This document shows, in pieces, positions 53,688 through 64,000 of a stretch of DNA of 64,000 bases. The translations under genes and the position numbers were made by a program. Within the stretch, counting starts at the first letter, position 1. Every line of letters begins with the position of its first letter. Location: assembly GCA_029204225.1 (NCBI GenBank), contig CM055092.1, forward strand, positions 39,813,800 to 39,877,799, given 5' to 3'. The notes beneath the pieces were generated by a model. It was not told the origin of the DNA, ran no database searches, and was given only the letters and a program-made list of their open reading frames with translations. Source of the stretch: Diphasiastrum complanatum. Taxonomy: Eukaryota > Streptophyta > Lycopodiopsida > Lycopodiales > Lycopodiaceae.

Positions 53688-55630
53688 TCAAGGTTGGTGC
53701 CTTGGTATCTTCGTCAGATTCAACATGTTTAAAAACTCTAGATGCTTGATCCTGGGAAGCGCTTTGGTGAAGATGTCTGCAACCTTTTCTGTTGTGGAGC
53801 AGTATTGAAGGATCACTTGCCCTGAGAAAACTTTCTCCTCAATGAAATGATACTGGATTTCTATGTACTTAGACTTGCCATAAAATCTGGGATTCAGTGA
53901 TAGTGAAATACAACTCAAGTTGTCACACAAAATGGTGGTAGCATTGAATTGAGTGTGATGTAGGTCGTGAACTAATAACCTGATTCATACAGCTTCTGTT
54001 ATTTACATTTAATACTTTTAGGCTATATTTTTTAGGACTGGACCTTCAATATTAGGAAGACACTTTTTAATAAATACAAGTCTAATCCGCCAACATATCA
54101 TTAATATGCTAAACACTTCAAACACTTATGCTTTTTTGTTCATTCTCACTTTCGTTGCTGCCTTCGCGATCGTTACGTTGTTTTTAACGATCCAACACGC
54201 TCACTACTGCCATCGTTAGTTTTCTTGCATTCGAAACCTTTGCAATGGAAGCTATCAATGCTATCATTTTTAAACTCATCCAAAACCAGTCTTAGCGGTT
54301 TCAAACTCCACCCTATGACCTAAATCTGTGATTCTACTTACTGATAACAGATTAGTAGATAGTTTAGGAACATACAAGACTTTCGATGTAGTTTGAATTG
54401 ATCATGCTGGAACCTTAATCTTACAGTACCTTCACCTTCTATAGTGTGAGTGCTATTGTCACCAAGATGAACATACTTCTTTGTGTTGTAAGGCATATAT
54501 GATTGGAAAATCTCGTGATGATTGGTCATATGTTGATAGCTCCGGAATCCAAAAAGCATGAATTATTCGAATTCGCATATTTGTCTTTGACCATAAAAGT
54601 GCCTTCATCCATTTTGACTTTAAGAGATGTTGTAACTGTATTTGCTTGTTGATTTGGTTGCTTGGCTGCATTCTTTGCTTTGAGAATTCGGCAATCTTGG
54701 ATCTCATGGTTATTGCATTTGCAATACCTACAAAACATCTGCTTCTTCGATGAATGTGGATTCGATGATTGTTCTTGACCTTGAGTCTGTTTCTGATTCG
54801 ATGTAGACTGCTTGGAGCTTTTATGCTTCTGTCATTTCAGCCTTGTTGACAAAGAGCATGAGACGAAGAGGTAGACGAAGTATCTTGACTTCTTTGATTA
54901 TCTTCTTGCAGCAACATAGTGATAACTCTGGTAAGAGTCAAATCTGAGTGTGTTATCATGATCATCACCCAGTTCTCATATGTAGAAAGCAATGTCATAA
55001 TTGCATCTTGATCGTCTATGGTTGATCCGACAGTGGCCATCTGTTGCAAGAGATTCTTAAACTGGTTAATATGATTATGAAGAGAATCATTATTCGACAT
55101 CTTGAGTGTGAAAAATTTCCTTCAAAGATGTAACTTGGTAGTTACATCTCTCACATCATATAGTGAGCTCAGGATGTCCCAAACTTCTTTCGAAGTTCTG
55201 GCTTCAGCTACATGGCCAATCTAAGTATCTGATATATTGAGGATAATAAGCGCGAAAGCTTTACCATCTTTTGACTTCAATTTTGAGTCGTTTGTGTCGT
55301 CTTCAGGTTTCACTTAGATACCTATAACAACATCCCAAAACTCGTTGGCGATTAGCAAGGTCTTCATCTTAAATTTTCATAAATGATAATTGGATCCATT
55401 TAGCTTGTCTGCGATAAGACCGACTTTACTTCGAGAATCCATCTGGATCTTTAGACTGTCAATGACTCGATTGTCGTTAAGAGAAAGATACAGTGCTGTT
55501 GAAATCAATTCTCTGATACCAAAACAAATTGATTCGAACTGAAGAATAATTTGATATCACGAAAGATACCAAGTGTAAGAGCTTACGCTCTGATAGTATT
55601 AGGCCTTGAAGAATCAATGCTCTGATACCA
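53688..55630 (-). pseudogene. Copia remnant: gag, protease part, RNase H end
   Basis: Minus strand from the primer site (GCTCTGATACCA at 55619-55630): gag (LNGSNYHL near 55380, VWDILSSLYDVRD, MSNNDSLHNHINQFKNLLQQ at 55100), zinc-knuckle-type FCRYCKCNNHEIQDC at 54738, a protease-region piece (LDSGAINI; YVHLGDNSTHTIEGEGTVRL at 54338-54560), then, after an inserted gypsy piece, the RNase H end (CDNLSCISLSLNPRFYGKSK, ADIFTKAL). Integrase and RT are absent. Many stops. Confidence 0.87.
54000..54302 (+). repeat. Gypsy A/B fragment inside the Copia remnant
   Basis: Inverted copy of 49280-49553 and 62400-62650. It includes the hydrophobic frame (MLNTSNTYAFLFILTFVAAF start) and ends where X begins, then Copia sequence resumes at 54303. 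It is a third copy of the family in the window. Confidence 0.9.
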
Positions 55631-55948
55631 TGTTGGAAAGAGGTGTGTGAAAGATAGGTCGAACTCGAAAAGAAAAGAATTCGAACAATAAGAAAGAAAA
55701 CTTATCTTGCGCAACGGAATAAACTATCTTCCTCTTTCTTTATGCATGACTACGCCTATCAATTTTGACCAAAACAATAGTGATAGAAATCACGTTCGAT
55801 CTTATAGTAACTAGTTTTGAAAACATTAGTACTACAGTGATTACGTAGCCAAACATTAAGCATCGAAACATTAGACAAATAATTTGTCGCGAAATATTAG
55901 ACAAATAATTAGTCGCGAAACATCAGACAAATAATTAGTCGCGAAGAA
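55631..55948 (-). repeat. Copia LTR fragment related to 5894-7056
   Basis: Begins TGTTGGAAAGAGG next to the primer site and shares GCATGACTACGCCTATC, GATTACGTAGCCAAAC and TTAGTCGCGAA words with the LTR at 5.9-7.06 kb. It stops where a different Copia reverse-transcriptase piece begins. Confidence 0.75.
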
Positions 55949-56660
55949 CTAATCATCAATATCTTGATTGTTGCCTCCACTCAATATGATATCATCCACA
56001 TAGATTAAAAGAATAGTAACATGATTTCCAGCAAATCTATAATAAAGTGAATGATCATACTCACTCATAAAAAAGTTTTTAGAGAGTAGAAATGCGTTAA
56101 GCTTAGCATACCAACACCTTGGTGCTTGCTTAAGATCTCCATACAAACTCTTTTGTAGAAAACAAACATGATTAAGCTTTCCATATGAGATGTAGCCCTC
56201 GGGTTGCTCCATGTATACTTCCTCCTCAAGATCACCATTCAAGAATGCATTAGTAATGTCCATTTGCCATAGATCCCAAGCAAAGAGAGTAGCAAGAGAG
56301 ATAATGACCCAAATGCTTACCATCTTTGACCCGAGTGCAAAGGTCTCATCATAGTCAATACTGCTATCAGATTAAGTTGCTTACTGTTACCCTAAGAGCC
56401 TGGAAGATAACATACCCTTCTATTCCTTCAGACCTTGACCAAATCGTTTCATGTTGGTGTTTTTGAGCACCAATTTACGCAATATCTTTGGATAACCAGA
56501 TATGTCATCGTGGTATTTTGTGTTGAATATTACGTTTATCATCTCTCCATCACCTTTTTACACTTATCAATTGTTCTATAGCTCCCTCTCAAAGTGGCAG
56601 TTGGATTAACCCCAATATTCTTTGCTGCTTCTCAAGCAAGGCTTTACTTAGTGGCATCTT
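55949..56660 (-). pseudogene. Copia reverse-transcriptase fragment
   Basis: The minus strand reads LWQMDITNAFLNGDLEEEVY, MEQPEGYI, KSLYGDLKQAPRCWYAKLNA and ILLIYVDDIILSG; YVDD carries the catalytic Asp pair. Upstream, DYDETFAPVSKMP near 56670 marks the RT entry. Sequence between is disrupted by a duplicated 249-bp block. Confidence 0.9.
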
Positions 56661-56903
56661 TGACACAGGTGCAAAGGTCTCATCATAGTCAATACCGCTA
56701 TTAGATTGAGTTGCTTACTGTTACCCTAAGAGCCTGGAAGATAACATACCCTTCTATTCCTTCAGACCTTGACCAAATCGTTTCATGTTGGTGTTTTTGG
56801 ACACCAATTTACTCAATATCTTTGGATACCCAGATATGTCATTGTAGTATTTTGTGCTGAATATTACATTTACCATCTCTCCATCACCTTTGTACACTTA
56901 TCA
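56321..56903. repeat. Direct repeat, 249 bp, period 334 bp
   Basis: 56321-56569 and 56655-56903 align without large gaps, with scattered differences (about 15). The 85-bp spacer (56570-56654) is unrelated. This looks like segmental duplication within a Copia pol remnant. Confidence 0.9.
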
Positions 56904-57197
56904 TATGAAAGAGGAGATTTCTCTCTCTCTTGGGGAATGATAAAACGTTTTATACTACATAATTCACTGATTTTGTGTAAGTCTATAATGACTAGGCTAC
57001 CACATAACTTAGCGCTGTTGTTGGAGAAACAAATCTTTGTCTTTTTATGATTTTTAAGTGTACTAAGTCCGTTGAATCTTATTCATGTAATGTATGCCAA
57101 GAGACCAGCCACGCACAACTGTTGTGCAGAAATGTTTAGAACGAGCACAATGATTAGAAGCTTATAGAAGGCACGCGATCTGTATTTTCATATTTTA

Positions 57198-58595
57198 TTG
57201 AATTCACCTATAAGGAATAGACTAAGCATTGAAGTGTTTAATAATCTTTACAACACTTCTGTATCGCTCGTTAATTCGTTTGAGGAAGAGTTTGTTAGTC
57301 CGTCAAATCACTCGGAACCATCATCTTCTTCTTCCGAACATAAGTCTGAATTCGAGTCCGAACAAGACTCTGATACACCATCAGAGCCAGAATCTGAACA
57401 AGAGCATGAACCATCTTCTGAATCTACACCATACGAACATAGTTCCAAGTCATTTGATCCACCTGATCCACCGGATCCACCACCTAATAATATGGCGAAC
57501 CCAGTGCCACCAGATTTACCAAAATCAGATATGACTTCTTTAAAGGGTCATAGGATAAAGTTAGAATCCTGCCAGGTCTTATGCGCAAGCGAGCGAGAAT
57601 CTGGTATAGCCAGTTGGTTCCAAAAACGGTTAATACTTGGAATGCTTAAAAGGAAGCATTTCTTAAACAGTTTAGGGAGATAGGCTATTCCACAAGATTG
57701 TTAGCACGGCTTAATTCTATGGAGAAAACGTCGAAAGTGTCGCTTAGAAAATACACTTGTAGAGTTAAGAATTTGATAGGGAAGCTAGGGCCACAATATC
57801 CTATCCCCATGCAAAATGAATGGTGCTTGGGTGGAACACCCAAGAAGATGGATAGGTATTGTCGTCAGGGATTGACGAATTTGTTAGAGAATTTCATAGC
57901 ATCTGAGAATTATGAAACTTCTAAAATTTCTAGAAGGAGAAGAAATGATAGAAAGACCAATAAGAAGCATAAACAGAAAAGAATAGAAGAATCTGACTCA
58001 TCTACTGAGTCTGAATCAGAATCCGATTCAGCAAATGAAGAAGAGTCTTCTAATTCTTCGTCGTTTGAAGAAGAAACTAGTTATAGGAAATCTAAGAGTA
58101 AGAACTCAGACAGGAGAAAAAGAATGGAAAAGTCCAAAAAGACAGAATCTCCATTAAGGAAAAGTGTAGATCTTTTAGCGAAAGAGATGGGGGACTTGAA
58201 AGTCTAGATGTCTGATGTTATAGCTAAGAGGGAGAAAGCAAAATCAAATGCTAACATTTGGTGTATGGCTTGTGGTAAAGAGGGACACTCTAAAACTCTT
58301 AGAGATAAAAAGAAAAGTAAGAAGGATAAAAATGCGAATTCAGCGAAAAACGTGAAAACCGCAAAAACCGCAACAACCAAGATGCAAATTGCAGAACAGT
58401 CCACAAAATTCTTAAAGAACCAGATAAATATTATGAAGCTGATATTAGTTCGGAAGCTAAGAAGCTTCTGGAAGAGGAAACTAAAAAGATTAAGAAAGTA
58501 ATGTTGTTAGATCCAATAATAAGTAATGAGATACCTAGATATCCATCCCAACTTAGACATCGTATTTATGATATAGTGGAAGATTTTGCCTCTGA
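57198..58595 (+). pseudogene. Ty3/gypsy gag with acidic N-terminus and zinc knuckle (element C)
   Basis: The N-terminal part is low-complexity Ser/Glu/Pro (SEPSSSSSEHKSEFESEQ; DPPDPPDPPPNN). The gag core spans frame changes near 57620-57700 (LARLNSMEKTSKVSLRKY). A second acidic/basic patch (SDSSTESESESDSANEEE) precedes one CCHC-like knuckle, CMACGKEGHSKTL, which lacks its last Cys. The primer site and LTR were not found upstream. It probably belongs to the same broad lineage as A and B. Confidence 0.8.
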
Positions 58596-58980
58596 ATGCC
58601 CAATATAACTTTTAAACAGTTATTAGAGGATAATCAATACTATAAGAAAGAGATTAAACAAATCTTACAAAAGAAAAAGAAAAGGAAAGCTAAGTTGCCA
58701 TTGGTCGATGTAGGACTGGTAAACCATGGTGACAAAGGCCCACATGAAATCCAGGTAATAATCAATGGCTCCATTGTAGATAGTGTACCCATAGATTTTA
58801 GATCCAATGTAAATATAATGATGGAAGAGACAACATACGAGTTAGGCATTCATCATAAAATAGCGCCTACACTTAGACATCTGAGATTAGCAGATGCAAC
58901 TAGAAGAACTCCAATAGGGGAGTTGTCTCAAGTCGCAGTTTACATTGGCGACCATAAGTTTTTGATGAACTTCATATTTT
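58596..58980 (+). pseudogene. Gypsy aspartic protease, damaged active site (element C)
   Basis: The sequence HEIQVIINGSIVDSVPIDFR then SNVNIM aligns with the retropepsin ...LIDSGSxVNIM; the DSG/DTG triad reads DFR. LRLADATRRTPIGELSQVAV and KFLMNF follow as in element A. It is cut off 35 bp later by a Copia LTR at 59016. Confidence 0.87.
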
Positions 58981-59015
58981 AAAAAGCACTAGGGAATAGT
59001 CTTATTAGGGACACC

Positions 59016-60427
59016 TGTTGGAAATTAATTCCACAATTGTCTCCTTGAATAATACCTGGTAAAATACACGGGTTTCTGCTAGCAGTTCAACAACCTGCAA
59101 CACAGAGTCGAATCAGCCAAAGTCGATTTCATCGACTTATCGGCTGAACTACATCAGAGGGTATCCATTCCCGTCTAATTCTACATTTGAATGTGTTAGA
59201 ATAAGTAAGCCCGAGTTTCTCTCACAGTTCATGACTTTCCATGTTCAACAGTAATTTCGAGTTTTTTACTGTCTTTATGATAGTATGCATGTGTGCCAGT
59301 TTGACGGTACACGCAGTGTAAGTTGAGACACGCGTCCCATAACGGGGACCGAACTGCCATGCAGCGGTACCCCACAGAAATTAGACTGTGTATATATATC
59401 TTTCAGTCTCTTTTGTAAATATAGTTCAGAAGTGTTCTCTTGGTTTTGTGTGTGATCTCTCTTTACTGTTTATCTTATTGATGTCAGATTGCTTGCAAAT
59501 TAGCTAACTATACTACAGTAAGGTCCTTGACAGAATGTCAAAGAATCATGAAGAACATCAAAGGCCTGATCACCCTCAATTTCTTCAACAATCAAGTCAC
59601 TCGACATCAAAGTCTTCAAAGTCTCCGACTTCCTCGACAACTTCGTTCATCAACCGAAGTGTCCAACTTCATTGATCAACCGAAGTGTCCGACTTCTTTC
59701 AGTCACTCAACTTTGACTTCTTCAACAATCAAGTCACTCGACTTCTTCCATCATTCGAAGTCACCAAAGTCTCTGACTTTTTTTGACAACTTCGTTCATC
59801 AACCGAAGTGTCCGACTTCACTCATCAACCGAAGTGTCTAAAGTCACCTGACCATGTATAGTTGTCATTCTGTCATAGTACTTCAACTACTCCCTGAGTG
59901 CGACAAATCTCTTAGTAAGATGACAAACATTTATTGTAATTAGATACATAAATCCGGTGTATAAATACCTATGTGATGGTCCGTCCATGAGACATACGAT
60001 TTTTGAGCCTCCCAGTTACTCCATCATTTTTGTTGTAACTGTCTTTTTTGTGCTTTAGTGTAGTATAGCAGCGATAAGCTTTTCAATCTGTGTACAACGT
60101 AGTGGAATGCTTGTTGTGATTTGAATGCACTTCGTTTCTGCTTTATCATGCTCGTTCACTCGCTTTGATCAGAACACAGACATCTGCGACTCCTTAGTTT
60201 CTGATCAGATGACAGCTGTCTTTGACGCCTGAGGAACTTGCATTATTTTTTTGCACTATGAGTCTAAATTTTTTCAAAACTTAACTTCTCATTAAAAACT
60301 GATTTTTCTCAAACCATTTCTAATCTCTTCGGTGGACTATACTCATTTTGTTTTGTGAGTATGAATTAATTTTTAAGATCATGTTGGGCAGATAGAATGT
60401 TCGTTCTATTCCTTATCAGCCCCATCA
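59016..60427 (+). repeat. Copia 5' LTR carrying a nested solo LTR
   Basis: TGTTGGAAATT...CCCCATCA, followed after three bases by a tRNA-iMet primer site at 60431. Without the 339-bp insert (and its 5-bp duplication) it would be about 1068 bp, comparable to the inverted relative at 52595-53685. It contains ACTTCGTTCATCAACCGAAG-type repeats (59590-59840). Confidence 0.9.
59194..59532. repeat. Solo LTR (339 bp) with 5-bp target duplication
   Basis: TGTTAGAATAAG...GTCCTTGACA, flanked on both sides by GAATG (59189-59193, 59533-59537). The same site without insert is present at 53512-53516 (inverted). A TATATATA stretch lies near 59392. Solo LTRs arise by recombination between the two LTRs of a full element. 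The parent family is not otherwise seen here. Confidence 0.93.
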
Positions 60428-60430
60428 GAT

Positions 60431-60442
60431 TGGTATCAGAGC
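60431..60442 (+). other. Primer-binding site, tRNA-iMet type
   Basis: TGGTATCAGAGC, three bases after the LTR end at 60427. Confidence 0.92.
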
Positions 60443-60524
60443 CTAGCTCAAATAAACCAAGAGATTAAGTTTGTTCTATTTGTATTACTGTTGACATGTT
60501 TCATATTGGTAACTCTTTGTCGAG

Positions 60525-60965
60525 GCTAGAATCATTGACAACTTCAATGGTTCTAACTTCTACATCTAGAAGTTAAAACTCCGGATGATGTTGATAGATA
60601 GAGATCTTTGGGATGTAGTAGAAGGTTCTGACCTGAAACCAGAAGATGGTGATCAAGCAAAGGCATGGAAGATCAAAGATCAAAAAGCCTTAGCATGTAT
60701 CACACTCAATCTGGCTGACTCCCAAATATCTCATGTTACCACATGCAAAATCTCTAAGGAAGCACTGGATTTGTTATCAAGTCTATACGAGACTCAAGAT
60801 GTAATCACTAGATTACACCTTAGAAGGAAGTTCTTCACACTTAGCATGACTGATTCTACTGCCATCACTTCTCACATCAACAGCTTTAAGTCTCTAATGG
60901 ATCAGTTATCAACTATAGGATGTAATATTCAAGATGATGATGTCGTTATGACCTTGTTTTTTTAG
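60525..60965 (+). pseudogene. Copia gag (first copy)
   Basis: NFNGSNFYI then a stop, then LWDVVEGSDLKPEDGD, KALACITLNLADSQI, EALDLLSSLYETQDV and RRKFFTLSMTDSTAI: the plant Copia gag block (UBN2 type). It belongs to the LTR at 59016. The frame ends at 60963, after which the sequence is unrelated. Confidence 0.88.
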
Positions 60966-61436
60966 TGCATTTTGGCCTTCAACTTCATTAAGAATTTTCA
61001 TACTGAAATGGGAGTTTGGTCCCTTCACAAGTGAAGAGTGAAGTTTTTTCAAGGTGAAGAAACAGTTTAAAAACTAGAAAAGTCCCTATTTTTGGGTCCT
61101 TTGTCCGTTTTGACCCAAACGAAAGGCTGTAACCTCCAAACGAAGGGCACTCGGACTGTACCTACAAGTACAGTACATCAAAACAGAGTGATTGCAGCGG
61201 AGAAAGTGTTCGGAGTGTGCCAGAAGTGATTTCACCATTTCACTGGGCACGTAGTTGGGAGTTGACGGCTAAGTGCATTTCAGAAGGCGACGCCAATTTG
61301 GCTTTCAAATTGGTGGGAAAGCGGCGAGTGGCCTGGTAAGGGAAAAAGTGCAGGTCATTATTTTCAACTTCTGACATCACTGTTGGCCTCGGCATACTGC
61401 TTCTAGCCTACGGTGAAAGTTTCAAGCAGTTTTGCG

Positions 61437-61811
61437 ATGGCAAACATGGAAGAGTCCATTTTGAGTGAAAGTAGCAAATTGGATGGGATTTCCAACTATG
61501 CAGTGTGGAAATTCAAAATAAAAAACATACTGATGGAGAAAGACGTGTGGGAAGTCATCACAGGTGATGTGAGAAGGCCGCCAAATGAAGCGGATATCAA
61601 AGTGTTCGATAAAAAGATGAGGAAAGCTTTGACCTTCATTAACTTGTCAGTGAAGGACCACATCATTACCCACATTTGTGATGCAGGCATGGGATGTGCT
61701 AAAGGAGCAGTTCGAGACGTCAAATCCGTCAAGAATCATGTTTCTGAAGTCAAAGCTGAATAGTGTCCGCATGGAGCAAGGAGAGCACATTCAGACGTAC
61801 ATGACTAGATG
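61437..61811 (+). pseudogene. Second, different Copia gag, fused to gypsy B
   Basis: MANMEESILSESSKLDGISN then YAVWKFKIKNILMEKDVWEV, another Copia gag. Near 61680 the frame shifts; the true continuation reads AWDVLKEQFETSNPSRIMFL and ends HIQTYMTRW. At about 61812 it joins directly to gypsy B sequence (frame X region). No LTR separates the two Copia gag copies. Confidence 0.87.
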
Positions 61812-61829
61812 GAGTTACTTCCTGGTGTA

Positions 61830-62412
61830 CTGGAGCTAACCGAATGTCTTCCTGCACAGAGAGAACGCCAGCATGCAAGCATAATATTCCAAATTTGAAA
61901 CCTCGTTTGGAAAACTGTTTATCTTTAATCATTTTACAAAATTGCTTAAAAAAAAATCTATCTGAAAGCAATTAGCTCTTCGTTTATAGATCTAAGCAAA
62001 TATCCCATGTTCGGATATTGTATACTCTTGCTTAGGTAGAAATATCGAAGCAAGAGCGAAGCAGACAAAACTTTTCAGATTAGGATCTCTGATATAAGAT
62101 AACTTGTATCCTCTCTTTTCAAGGTATGCTTCATCCTGGAAGACTCCGCTTCGGGTAATATAATCAAGCTTAGTTATTGGAAGAATACCGTCTATAGGCA
62201 AGCCTAATGCATGACAATAAAAGTCTTCTGTAATAACAATTTCCTGATTGCCGACAACACTACAAGTGTGTCCATCCTCGGTTTTGTCTAGATTTCGAAT
62301 TACCTCATGGCATAGTTCTGATAAAATAACCGAAAGATCGAATTGAAGCAATCCTTCAATTCTAGCTCGAATGGCAAAAGGTTGCAAAACCGCTAAGACT
62401 GGTTTTGGATGA
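61830..62412 (-). pseudogene. Extra frame X, element B
   Basis: RARIEGLLQFDLSVILSELC, VITEDFYCHALGLPIDGILP, YLEKRGYKLSYIRDPNLKSF, ASIFLPKQEYTIS. It agrees with element A at nearly every residue, which argues that the family carried this frame when both copies inserted. It is truncated at the junction with Copia gag. A small deletion near 62010 breaks the frame. Confidence 0.75.
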
Positions 62413-62587
62413 GTTTAAAAATGATAGCATTGATAGCTTTCATTGCAAAGGTTTCAAATGCAAGAAAACTAGTGATGGCAGTAGTGAGCGTGTTGGATTG
62501 TAATAAGAGGAACAACGTAACGATCGCAAAGGCAACAGTGAGAGTGAGAATGAACGAAAAAGCATAAGTGTTTGAAGTGTTTTGCAT
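62393..62587 (-). CDS. Small hydrophobic frame upstream of X, element B
   Basis: Complete 64-codon frame from ATG: MQNTSNTYAFSFILTLTVAF then AIVTLFLLL, a strong membrane-spanning or signal-anchor segment, and a second weakly hydrophobic stretch (FAMKAINAIIFKLIQ). Its stop lies inside the start of frame X, which is in a different frame and has no ATG of its own. Function unknown; the env-like position is only suggestive. Confidence 0.55.
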   Translation of the reverse strand: MQNTSNTYAFSFILTLTVAFAIVTLFLLLQSNTLTTAITSFLAFETFAMKAINAIIFKLIQNQS

Positions 62588-62734
62588 ATTAATGATATGT
62601 CGGCGGATTAGACCAATATTTATTAAAAAGTGTTTTCCTAATATTGAAGGTCTAGTCCTAAAGAATATAGCCTAAAAGTATTAAATGTAATTAACTTTGG
62701 TGAAATAAGCTGGCCGAATAATGCGAAACCATAT

Positions 62735-63110
62735 GTGTTGCAATTTTTGCCCACAAGAAATGGTGTGTACAAACATAACAAATTCCACAATGGTGTCGCA
62801 ATGTTTGCATAACACAATGGGAATGATATGCGAAGCAAAGGTGTCAGGTTTTTTGCATATTTCTTATATGTTGGAAATAGGTTAAAAAAACAAATACAAA
62901 CAATATCAGGATTTTCGAAAAATGAAAATGACAAGTGGACGTGGAAAGTGAATGGAAAATTTACTAACAAAAGTGTCGGGTGTTTTGCAAATCATTTCTA
63001 GCAAAAATACCAACAAAAATAATGGACGCGTAGTGTCACATTTTTTTGGCAACAATAACACAGTGGACCTTGTAAAACTATATGAAACAATAAGTGTCGC
63101 ATATTTCACA
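62735..63110 (-). repeat. Seven iterons, element B
   Basis: Starts at 62735, 62793, 62841, 62903, 62973, 63033 and 63094; spacing 58, 48, 62, 70, 60 and 61, the same pattern as element A. Confidence 0.9.
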
Positions 63111-63179
63111 TGCTTCGCATCGGAAAGCTTATCTTGCTTTTTTTTTTTTTTTTTTTTTTTATAGATTTCGGTCATAGTA

Positions 63180-64000
63180 TCATTTCACTCTTGATCTATT
63201 TACTCGAGTATCAAGAAAACGTCCTTCGAGATCTACTAACTGTAACAATCCATTGTTAAAGACTTCTATGACCTTATAAGGTCCCATCCATCTTGTGTGC
63301 AATTTCCCACAACATGTGTTTGTTGTCATACAGAGGCACATAGTCTCCATGTTTGATTTTGCTCTTTTTGATAGAATTATCAAAATTATCTTTCCTTTAA
63401 TTTTGGACCTGTTCAGTTTCTATTAATGCTAAATGACGATCCTCCTCCAACTGTGTTAGAGCTATCATTCGCTCTTGGAGGATATCATTCTCATCCATCC
63501 GTTCCTCATTATCAATGCGGAAGGTTGGAACTTCGAATTCTATAGGTAATATTGGGTGCATTCCATATATGAGGTAATATGGAATCTGCCTAGTTCTAAT
63601 TTTCTCGGCAGTTCGATATGCCCATAAACCTGTTGGTAACTTTTGGTCCCAATCGGAAGAATGTGTTTCTGTTATTTTGTTCACAATTTTACACAAGATT
63701 CCATTGGCTCGCTTAGTGAGTCCGTTGCCTTTGGAATTATACGGAGTGGTTTGACGATGCGTGATGGAAAAATATAATAACATAGTTTCAATGGTTTGAT
63801 TAAGAAAATGGTTCCCCTATCACTAACAAGTTCTAAGGGACATCCATAACGAGTGAATATGTTTTGAAACAAAAACTTTGCCACTGTTTTGGCATCGTTT
63901 TTAATTGTAGCTTCGGCCTCTACCATTTTGGTAGCTTAGTCCATTGCAACGAGAATGTAACGTCGACGGGTTTTATGAGTGGTTGGTTTGATAGGCCTTA
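63180..64000 (-). pseudogene. Gypsy integrase, element B (partial at window end)
   Basis: Core: RRRYILVAMD, KMVEAEATIKNDAKTVAKF, RYGCPLELVSDRG, then TTPYNSKGNGLTKRANG and SSDWDQKLPTGLWAYRT. C-terminus: KLHTRWMGPYKVIEVFNNG, LLQLVDLEG. A frameshift near 63785 and one stop in the core break it. The zinc-binding end lies beyond the window. Confidence 0.9.

Larger units (their letters stand above)
61812..64000 (-). mobile_element. Ty3/gypsy element B, second copy of the extra-frame family
   Basis: Collinear with 48697-50870 of element A: frame X, hydrophobic frame, seven iterons, integrase C-terminus and integrase core. It runs off the window end within the integrase. It retains a segment of about 30 residues (KMVEAEATIKNDAK) that A has lost. 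A poly(T) run at 63137-63161 replaces a few bases between integrase end and iterons. Confidence 0.92.

Overview
The window looks like nuclear DNA of a seed plant. One ordinary intron-rich plant gene, a DEAD-box RNA helicase of the DBP2/DDX5 type (closest in my memory to Arabidopsis RH20), lies in a sea of decayed and nested retrotransposons. Plant-type primer-binding sites (tRNA-iMet and tRNA-Asp), a LAMMER-kinase fragment, GT-AG introns of up to 9 kb and long GA/CT microsatellites support this. The species cannot be named from sequence alone. There is no bacterial, organellar, rRNA, tRNA or CRISPR content.

Layout. 1-1.7 kb: Copia remnant with GT/GA microsatellites. 2.2-2.5 kb: LAMMER (AFC-type) kinase gene fragment. 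3.9-5.9 kb: Ty3/gypsy LTR, tRNA-Asp primer site and gag start, cut by a Copia element (5.9-9.57 kb, minus). 9.6-15.7 kb: very old gypsy remnant, recognisable only by its reverse-transcriptase core. 15.7-19.7 kb: gypsy gag-protease, minus strand, tRNA-Asp primer site. 19.7-23.8 kb: rearranged LINE. 24.3-24.8 kb: minisatellite and a GC-rich nested hairpin. 25.3-44.3 kb: the helicase gene (10 coding exons, 538 codons). 44.3-47.0 kb: quiet 3' flank. 47-64 kb: a nest of gypsy and Copia fragments, including two copies of a gypsy family that carries extra reading frames after the integrase.

The helicase joins into one continuous reading frame and keeps all the motifs I looked for, so it is probably functional even though its introns hold kilobases of insertions. 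Intron 5 contains a complete, fairly young non-autonomous retrotransposon: 374-bp LTRs differing at about 8 positions, a 5-bp target duplication, primer site, polypurine tract and gag-protease, but no reverse transcriptase or integrase. Its LTRs do not have the usual TG...CA ends.

The most unusual material is (i) that intron-resident element, with its AGTTA...TAACT LTR ends and a 1.9-kb mostly open segment where pol should be; and (ii) the gypsy family at 47-52.6 kb and 61.8-64 kb, which has, downstream of integrase, seven spaced 16-bp-like iterons, a small hydrophobic reading frame and a longer frame of unknown function.
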